A stretch of 64,000 bases of DNA from assembly GCA_907163345.1 (NCBI GenBank), contig CAJQUN010000033.1, forward strand, positions 1,877,788 through 1,941,787. The letters are read 5' to 3'. Positions 56,350-64,000 of this stretch are shown here, one piece after another (position 1 is the stretch's first letter; every line of letters starts with the position of its first letter). Under the pieces are notes generated by a model. The model ran no database searches and was not told where the DNA came from. It saw nothing but the letters and a program-made list of their open reading frames with translations. Position numbers and translations under genes: made by a program. The DNA is from Haberlea rhodopensis (lineage: Eukaryota > Streptophyta > Magnoliopsida > Lamiales > Gesneriaceae).

Positions 56350-57836
56350 ATACCCAATTCACCACGAAGAAAAATAAAAGTGTTTTCGTCTAGTGGTTTT
56401 GTGAAAATATCGGCAATTTGATCCTTGGTATTAACATAAAATAATTCAACAGCATTTTGCTCGATATGGTCACGAATGAAATGGTGCCTTATATCGATAT
56501 GCTTAGTCCGAGAATGTTGAATTGGATTTTTAGATAAACATATGGTGCTAGTGTTATCACAAAAATTGGAACTTTTGAAACATCTAGCCCATAGTCAAGT
56601 AATTGGCTTTTCATCCACAAGATTTGTGCACAACAATTTCCGGCGGCCATATATTCGGCTTCGATTGTTGAGAGTGCAACACAATTTTGCTTTTTTGGAA
56701 AACCAAGATACCAAGCTATTACCGAGAAAGAAACAAGTACCACTAGTGCTTTTCCTATCCACCTTATATCCTCCAAAATCGGCATCGGAGTAAGCTTTCA
56801 AATCAAAGAAAGAGTTTCTAGAATACCACAAGCCGAGATTTGGAGTTTTTGTAAGATATTTAAAAATGCGTTTTAAGGCGAACAAGTGTGATTCTTTTGG
56901 GGATGATTGAAATCTAGCACATAAACAAACACTAAACATAATATCCGGCCTACTAGCCGTTAAATAAAGCAAAGAGCCAATCATACTCCTATAAAGCTTT
57001 TGACAAATTGGTTTACCTTGTTCATCCTTGTCAAGCTTGGTTGATGAGCTAATTGGTGTTGATGCACTTTTAGTATTATCCATTCCAAATCTCTTTAGCA
57101 TATCTTTGACATACTTTCCTTGGCTTATAAAGATTCCATCTTTGCATTGTTTGATTTGCAATCCAAGAAAGTAGTTGAGTTCTCCCATCATGCTCATTTC
57201 AAAATTATCTTGCATCAATTTAGAAAACTCCTTGCACAAAGATTCATTAGTAGCACCAAATATGATATCATCAACATATATTTGAACAATAAGTAAATCA
57301 TTTCCCTTAATTAAGGTAAACAAAGTGATATCCACTTTTCCTCTTGTAAAGCCATTCTTGGTTAAGAATGAAGATAGTTTTTCATACCAAGCTCTAGGAG
57401 CTTGTTTCAAACCATACAAAGCTTTATCAAGTTTAAAAACATGGTCGGGAAAATGTGGATCCTCAAAGCCGGGTGGTTGATCAACATACACCTCTTCTTT
57501 CAAATCACCATTCAAGAAGGCACTCTTGACATCCATTTGAAAGAGCTTAAAATCTTTAAAGCAAGCAAAAGCAAGAAACATGCGAATGGATTCTAAGCGA
57601 GCAACGGGTGCATATGTTTCATCAAAATCTATGCCCTCTTCTTGGCAATATCCTTTAGCTACCAACCTAGCCTTGTTTCGAATAATCGTCCCATGTTCAT
57701 CCATTTTATTTCTAAATACCCATTTTGTTCCAATTATGGTGTTGTTCGAAGGCCTAGGTACAAGATTCCAAACTTTATTTCTTGTGAATTGAATTAGTTC
57801 CTCTTGCATAGCCACGATCCAAGAATCATCAAGCAA
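56350..57836 (-). pseudogene. Sirevirus reverse transcriptase and RNase H, frame-broken
   Basis: Reverse transcriptase is readable from 57836 (MLDDSWIVAMQEEL) with GTKWVFRNK, GIDFDETYAPVAR and the YVDDIIFG active site. After SDADFGGYKVDRKSTSG the frame changes at an A homopolymer near 56690; the next frame gives CVALSTIEAEYMAAG of RNase H. A second change occurs at a T homopolymer near 56557, after which the HSRTKHIDI-type tail is in yet another frame. The homopolymer positions make real mutation and sequencing error hard to tell apart. Confidence 0.85.
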
Positions 57837-57859
57837 TGCATCATTAATGTCCTTAGGCT

Positions 57860-59079
57860 CTATGTGAGAAATGAAAGTAAGATGATTACAAATATTGATA
57901 TATGAGGATCGAGTTTTTTACCCCCTTTTGATGGACTATCGATTATGAGATCCATGGGATGATCCTTGGTGGTTTTCCAATCCTTTGGAAGTTCTCCATC
58001 CTCTTTGGAATTACTTGACTCCACTCTTTGTTCTTCTTTATCACCACTAGAGTTCTCAAGGGTGGTTGACTCTCTCCTTTGCTCAAGTAATTCTTTATCA
58101 TCACCATCCATGGAAATTCTTGATATTCGAGTGTTAGTCTCATCAAATATAACATGAATAGATTCCTCAACAATAAGATTACGTTTATTAAATACTCTAT
58201 ATGCTTTACTAGTATTAGAATAACCAAGAAATATACCTTCATCCGATTTGGCATCAAACTTACCAAGGTTATCCTTACCATTGTTGTGAATGAAGCACTT
58301 TGAACCAAAAGCCTTGAAGTAAGAAATGTTAGGCTTTCTCCCCCTCCATAATTCATATGGAGTTTTCTTGAGAATTGGCCTTATTGATGAACGATTAATG
58401 ATATAACATGCGGTGCTCATTGCCTCGGCCCAAAAATATTTTGGAAGTGAATATTCACATAGCATAGTACGTGCAATTTCCACTAATGTCCTATTCTTCT
58501 TTCAACAACACCATTTTGTTGAGGTGTCCTAGGACAAGAAAAGTTGTGACCAATGCCTTTGTCATCACAAAAGTTTATAAAATTTTCATTCTCAAATTCG
58601 GTTCCGTGGTCACTACGGATACTTTTTATTGAAAGAGTTTTCTCATTCTCAACTCTTTTTGCAAATATTTTGAAATTCTCAAAGGCATCACTTTTATGGG
58701 CTAAGAACAATGTCCAAGTGAATCTAGAGAAATCATCCACAATGACAAATGCATAAGATTTTCCACCTAGACTAGTTGTTCTTGAAGGACCACACAAGTC
58801 TAAATGAAGCAATTCAAGTGGCATAGAAGTGGAGATAACATTTTTATTTTTGAAAGATTCTCTAGTATGCTTTCCTAGTTGACAAGCATCACAAATAGAA
58901 TCAACTTGTAAATCAAGGTTAGGCAATCCAACAACAAGATCAAGTTTTTGAATCTTACCAATGGTGCTCAATCCAACATGACCAAGTCGTCTATGCCATA
59001 ACACATTTTTGTTATCATTCAATGTTACAAGGCATTTTACATTTTGAGAAGAAAGATTATCCAAATCAACCTTGTACAC
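57860..59079 (-). pseudogene. Sirevirus GAG-pre-integrase and integrase, frame-broken
   Basis: 59079-58490 encodes LWHRRLGHVGL, the ELLHLDLCGP and DDFSRFTWTLF core, IRSDHGTEF and TPQQNGVVERR. The frame changes near 58490, then MEIARTMLCEYSLPKYFWAEA and CFIHNNGKDNLGKFDAKSDEG continue to about 57890, where another change occurs next to a homopolymer (GGGGTAAAAAA on the sense strand). Confidence 0.85.
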
Positions 59080-59400
59080 ATTCTCACTTCTATAACCAAT
59101 GAATTTAATGGATTTGTCATGAGTGTATGATACGGTGCAATGAAGTGATGCAAATGAGACTTCATAACCTTTATCACATAATTGACTTATGCTAAGAAGG
59201 TTATGCTTAAGTCCTTTGACATAAAGTACATCATCAATAATAGTAGAGTTAGAGTTACCAATTGAGCCAATGCCTTCAATGATTCCTTTGCTATTGTCTC
59301 CAAAGGTGACACTTCCTCCACTTTTAGCTTTAGTGACAAGTTCTTGTCACCCGTCATATGTCTTGAGCATCCACTATCGAGATACCAAGAATTGGACCTC
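59080..59400 (-). pseudogene. Sirevirus protease region, frame-broken
   Basis: The DSGCSRHMTG protease motif is readable at about 59350-59390. It is out of frame with the upstream gag (change near 59400) and with the downstream VTFGDNSKG part (change near 59345). DDVLYVKGLKHNLLSISQL follows to about 59150. Confidence 0.8.
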
Positions 59401-60918
59401 TTACTTGTTCCTCCCTACAAAACAAATTTTTAATATTTGGACCTTTGGTACCCAATTGTTCTTTGGGTCCATGTTGGTTAGTAACAATGGGGGATTTAGG
59501 AATCCACTTCCACCTCTTGTTTGGTTGGTATTGATTTTTGAAAAATCTACATTTATTTCTAACATGACCAACCTTACAACAATAGGTGCAAGTAGGGGGA
59601 TTATGCTTGGCTTTGGCTAACAAGCTTGAAAATGTTTTTGACTTGCTTGAGAAGCCTAATCCGGCTTTATCAAAGCTACATCTTTGCAAGCCAAGCAATT
59701 CATGAAGCATTACACCACTATCATTAAACTTCCCAAAAGATTTCTTTAAATCAAGTAGTTCATTTTTCAAAGTAACATTTTCTTCTTCCTTTTTAGCCAA
59801 GTCCAACTTTAACAATTTATTACTCTTTTTAGATTTACCAAGAACATCAATAATTTCATTATAAGCATCTAATAATTCATCATAAGATGGTACCTCATCA
59901 TCTTCATCTTCATCTTCAAGAGCCATTAGACAAAGGTTTGCTACTTCTTCACCGGGGTCACTATCACTCCATGTGGCCATTAAAGCTTTCTTCTTTCCCT
60001 TATCCGCCTTCTTTCTACTTGGACATTCATTAGCATAATGACCATTTTGTTGACAATTATAACAAGTTACCTCTCGTTTAGTAGAATTCTTGTTGGATTC
60101 GGAGGTCTTTGGCTTGTTGTATTTCCGGTAGAACTTCTTGAACTTCCTTGTGAACAATGCCATTTCCTCATCATCTTCGTCATCGGATTGTGCTTTCTTT
60201 CCAACCAAGGCAATCCCCTTGCCTTTTGCTTTTTCTTCATCCTTCTTCATTTCCTTCCGGGTTGACATCTCAAGCTCATGGGTAACCAAGGTACCATGAA
60301 GTTCATCAATATCATATGATGCACTATCTCCTTTGTTAGATTCAATGATGGCCGTCCTCTTGGCATCCATTCTTGTGGTAGGGCTCTAAGTGCTCTTCTC
60401 CATATTTGTTTTGGAGGATACTTCTCTCCAAGTTGGGCAAGCTCATTGATGATTTGAGTGAGCCTTCTAAACATTGAATCAATGTTTTCTCCGGACTCCA
60501 TCTCAAAAGTTTCATACTTGAGTTGCAATAGATCAATCTTGGTCTCATTCACTTGATTAGTGCCCTCATGACAAATTTGCAATTTGTCCCAAATTTCCTT
60601 TGCGGTTGAGCACATCGAGATCCGGTTGTACTCCTTCATATCTAAGGCACAATGCAAAATATTAATCGCTTTAGCATTTTGTGAAATTAATATCATATCC
60701 GCTCTAGTGAAATCGTCCATTTCTTTGGGAACACTAATTCCCCCAACTTCCTTTAAAGGAATATGTGGACCTTTCACTATGATTTTCCATAGATCATAAT
60801 CTACGGATTGGATGTATAGAGAAATTCTATTCTTCCAATAACCGTAGTTATCACCCGTGAAAAGCGGAGGGCGATTTGTCGATTGACCTTGAGCAAACTC
60901 ATTTGCTAGATTAGCCAT
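59401..60918 (-). pseudogene. Sirevirus gag, with one frameshift, two zinc knuckles
   Basis: Gag starts at the ATG at 60918 (MANLANEFAQGQ), about 30 bases after the primer site. FTGDNYGYWKNRISLYIQSV and CSTAKEIWDKLQICHEGTNQ are Gag core. The frame changes at about 60370 (LPQEWM...). The second part, to 59401, carries CCHC knuckles CYNCQQNGHYANEC and CTYCCKVGHVRNKC, a lysine/glutamate-rich linker and an acidic coiled-coil-like span. Two knuckles are a Sirevirus trait. Confidence 0.85.
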
Positions 60919-60947
60919 ATAAAAATTTTGATTTAAAACAAAAATCA

Positions 60948-60963
60948 AATGGCTCTGATACCA
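60948..60963 (-). other. Primer-binding site of the Sirevirus-type element
   Basis: TGGTATCAGAGCCATT on the minus strand, two bases from the LTR. Confidence 0.9.
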
Positions 60964-60965
60964 CT

Positions 60966-62202
60966 TGTTGGAACCTAAGAGGGGGGGGTGAATGAGGTTC
61001 ATTGGCTACTTTAGCCTTTTAAAATGAGTTTGTAAAAATAAAATAATTTTGCGCTTGCGGAAGCCTTTAGTCAATCGATAAATAGAAAGAACAAAATAAA
61101 TAAATGCTTAATGGAAATAAAGCAATAAAATGAGACAAGAATTTGTTATAGAAGTTCGGCGATGAATCGCCTACGTCTCCTCTTCCCGGCTAGAAAACGT
61201 CCAACCGAGGATCCACTAGAACAACTTCTTCTTGGCCTTAAGGGCTCCAAGGATAGCCACAATCTTGCACCAACTTCACTTATTGGCGACTTATACAATT
61301 TTCCAACTTGCGTCGGTGTTGGAGGACCTTTACAATAATCAAATCACACCTTCACGGTGTACCAACAAGAAGAATCAAAAGATCACACACAAGAAGTAAA
61401 TTACAAACTCCAATACAATATAAATGTATGAAGTTTGCAATGCTAGAATGATTTTGATTGCACACAACTTTCTTGTAGTTTATACTCTTGTTTCTTGACT
61501 TCAAAATGATCCAAAACACCCATATTTATAGTGTAGAAGGCCTCCAAGGGTCCTACTAGCCGTTGCTACTCATAAGGCTGAACTCACTCCTCGATCGCCT
61601 CGGACATCGCCTCGGGCGATCACCTATCGCCGCGTTCCAACGGTCAAAAAATCCTCAGATCGCCTCAGGCGATCAAGAGCAAAAATTAAGGCCGTAGCTT
61701 CAGCATGTCCAAATTTTGCATCGCCTCAAACGAACTCCACATCGCCTCAGGCGTTCCAGACCATCGCCTCAGGCGTTCGTGACATCGCCTCGGGCTCCCC
61801 GCGCGCATGCCCGCGCATTGCCTCGGCGTCGCTTCAGTCGATGTGCGGGGGCGAAGTCCCTTTGGCTGCCATCGCCTCAGGCGATGGTCACCATCGCCTG
61901 GGGCGATCTGCCCCGCATGCTCGCCTAGCCATCGCCTCTGTCGATGTGCGTGGCGATCCTCGCCTGGCACCCATCGCCTGGGGCGATGGCACTCATCGCC
62001 TGGGGCGATCCGTGTCTTCCAAAAGACAATTTTTCTTTGGCATTTCAATACTATTACAATCTTCAAATTTGATCATAATTTATGCTGCATACTCAATAAA
62101 AACCATTAGTACAAAATGTATAGGTTTTGTAATCATCAAAACAAAAACGATAATTTTATTTAAAATAGAGGAATGAGAGTTGTAGCGTTTTAAGGCGCAA
62201 CA
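60966..62202 (-). repeat. Right LTR (5' LTR) of the Sirevirus-type element
   Basis: 1237 bp; differs from the left LTR by about ten changes, including one 4-base deletion (near 61796) and homopolymer length changes. TATA box at about 61519-61532. Motif array 61595-62010. Confidence 0.93.
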
Positions 62203-62207
62203 CTATC

Positions 62208-62430
62208 GGTGTATGTAATTTACATGCACCATACGAGACTAACAAGAAAATACCTAGCGGTACATGAAATTTACATGCACCGCTAGTCTACTACGAGACA
62301 AACAAGGAAATGACTAGCGATGCATGTAAATTCTATTACGAGACTAACAAGAAAATGAATAGCGGTGCATGTAATTTACATGCACCGCTAGTCTAATGGT
62401 GCGTGTAAATTACATGCACCGCATGACTCA
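62208..62430. repeat. ATGCACCGC palindrome block, right of the Sirevirus insertion
   Basis: Three to four inverted units with GCGGTGCATGTAA arms facing TTACATGCACCGC (e.g. 62362-62388, single-base centre), alternating with GAGACTAACAAGAAAAT linkers. Continues the array at 52425-52537. Confidence 0.85.
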
Positions 62431-64000
62431 ATCTCATAAAAAATATAATCACAATTTCACGTTCTAATTATCTCAATCTCATAAAAAATATAATGGCTCA
62501 GTACATTCATAAATAACTCCTTAGAAACAAAATTTCAAATTTTGATCGGCATCAGTAAACATGACAAATCACAGTACCCGCTGATCAATTCGATCCATCA
62601 AGAAGCACCCACGATGATATTATTGATGGGAATGAAGATTAACTTAACGAAAAATCCGAAAATCCCATCACCACGAAACTGGTCGCTGTTCGAGTCGCCA
62701 TCTTCGTGAATTCTACATTTAGATTGGAAAACATCGACAATAATACACAAACAAATGAAAAAATCTCAAATGTCGTACAATAGAGTGGGGTGCGCTACCT
62801 TTGCGATCAGGCTCGTAGCATCGCTTGACAAGACGAACGCATGATCTGCATTCAAACGTTATGAATCTGGAATTCATGTTACGGAAATTGGATCGCACAA
62901 CGTAATACGATGGAGAGAAAAAAACTAGCAATTCGAAAGTCAGTGTTGATCGATTTCCGGGGCATGATTACTGAAAAAATTTGCACAATTCAAGCGCAAA
63001 TCAACAAAAAATTTGACTTAAAACACCAAGGTAATTCGAATAGAAAAAAATGAACGAAAAACACAACAAAATCGACGAAATTGACACGTGATAAAAAATG
63101 CAACGATGATCCCGACATTGGGCACTCACATCTGCGGCGGCGACGGTAGCCCTCCCTCCGCCTTCTGGCGATGGCAGTATTACATCAAGCTGGTAGATGA
63201 GTAGAACTGATTCAGGGGTATTTAAGTAAAACAAAAGGACTTTTTAGATTAGGGTTCCAAAAATGGACTTATTTGAAAAACAAATATAAAAGATGTATTT
63301 AGTTGAAAAGAAGAATTTTGGTAGATTTAGTTGAAAGATGTTTTGAAAAATGTCACCTTCTTATAATTTCATCTTTGTATATTATTAATCTATAACTTTA
63401 GCTTAAAAGAGAATTACATAAAGAACAATTTTTAAAACTCTCCCTATCTTTTATATGTATAAATCATTTCAATTAAAACCAAAATTGAGATTCTAAATAT
63501 AGATTTTGAAGAATAACTCGATATTCAAAAAATAAACATAAAGGGTATAAAGGAACACTATAATACAACTTTTTTTAAAAGAAAATATATCCCCAAGCGC
63601 AATCGAAATAAAAAAGATTAAAAAAGTTAATCTTTTCATCAAATAAAAAGAGAATTAACTATACAAAATCAAATCAAAAAAACTAATATGAAAGGTTTAA
63701 TGTTATTTAACTTTAGCAAGAAGTAGCTTTTCTCTATAAATTTTTATGTAAATTCTATAATTCCAAAAATAATTCAAATAAAAGTTAAATTTGAAACTTG
63801 AAACAATAAAGTAATGAATTTAAAATTGGATAACAAATAAAAATAAATAAAAACGAATTTCTTGTTTAATATTTTTACACAAAGGGAAAAGTGTATTATC
63901 TTGATAACAATAGAATTGACTGTGATTTGCTAAATTACCGGTGGCTTAATAGTAAGCATCAAAGCTTTCATTATTCACATTATAGTTGTCAAATCTAGAC
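62431..64000. other. AT-rich end of window, no gene recognised
   Basis: 62540-63200 is somewhat GC-richer with short frames on the minus strand, none with a recognisable domain. After 63300 the sequence is very AT-rich and low in complexity. Confidence 0.4.

Larger units (their letters stand above)
52543..62202 (-). mobile_element. Sirevirus-type Ty1/copia element, 9.66 kb, with extra ORF
   Basis: LTRs 52543-53782 (1240 bp) and 60966-62202 (1237 bp) begin TGTTGGAACC and end GGCGCAACA, flanked by a perfect 5-bp duplication CTATC (52538-52542 and 62203-62207). I count about ten differences between the LTRs. The sense strand is minus: primer site at 60948-60963, gag, protease, integrase, reverse transcriptase, RNase H, an extra ORF (54273-55640), then polypurine tracts. 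Multiple polypurine-like CTCCCCCT motifs (53785, 53868, 54023, 56289), two zinc knuckles, long LTRs with palindromes and an ORF after pol are all Sirevirus traits. Gag-pol is broken in about seven places while the extra ORF is intact. Not coding-competent as read. Confidence 0.93.

Noticed and set aside
2823..61000. Repeated TGGTATCAGAGC strings as tRNA genes or regulatory sites
   Set aside because: Each lies at an LTR boundary and is a retrotransposon primer-binding site.

Overview
The window is nuclear DNA of a flowering plant, most likely a eudicot. It is AT-rich and full of LTR retrotransposons whose primer-binding sites match plant initiator tRNA-Met. It has (TA)n microsatellites, small foldback elements, and interrupted genes with GT..AG introns. 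Some repeat signatures recall asterids, but I cannot name the species. No bacterial, phage or CRISPR content is visible.

Host genes are few. Three are convincing. A 68-residue cysteine-pair protein lies on the minus strand at 7656-7862. A two-exon, membrane-anchored SAM-dependent methyltransferase lies at 39289-40493 (296 residues). A seven-exon, plastid-type Mpv17/PMP22 membrane protein lies at 46975-49699 (365 residues). A fourth small gene at 50098-50432 reads through only with a frame change. None of these form an operon-like or functional cluster; they are islands in repeat-rich DNA.

Region by region: 1-3.6 kb is a junkyard of two broken Ty1/copia elements. 3.6-10.9 kb is AT-rich spacer with the 68-residue gene and a TRIM-like relic. 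11.0-12.9 kb is a foldback structure built from short TGATGCACGAA repeats. 13.9-25.85 kb is a striking LTR-internal-LTR-internal-LTR array of one copia family (Tork/Tnt1-like). Both its 1349-codon polyprotein genes are intact and the whole array has a single 5-bp target duplication. 27.4-32.7 kb holds a copia LTR with its primer site, then a large Ty3/gypsy-type LTR, then arrays of short palindromes. 33.5-38.5 kb carries TRIM-like, SINE-like and foldback relics. 39-41.4 kb is the methyltransferase gene with a hAT-type non-autonomous element just downstream. 45.1-46.0 kb is a second TGATGCACGAA foldback. 46.7-50.4 kb is the Mpv17 gene (with a duplicated 72-bp upstream segment) and the small frameshifted gene. 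51.7-62.4 kb is a third foldback/minisatellite family (ATGCACCGC). It is split by a 9.66-kb Sirevirus-type copia element with near-identical LTRs, a perfect 5-bp target duplication, a frame-broken gag-pol and an intact extra ORF downstream of pol.

The most unusual signals are four. First, the tandem copia array. Second, the LTR palindrome array of the Sirevirus, repeated upstream of its extra ORF with a TATA-like motif, which suggests an internal promoter. Third, the TGATGCACGAA and ATGCACCGC foldback families. Fourth, the independent presence of short-palindrome arrays in three different LTR-like sequences. All calls come from reading the sequence and the supplied translations; no search was run.
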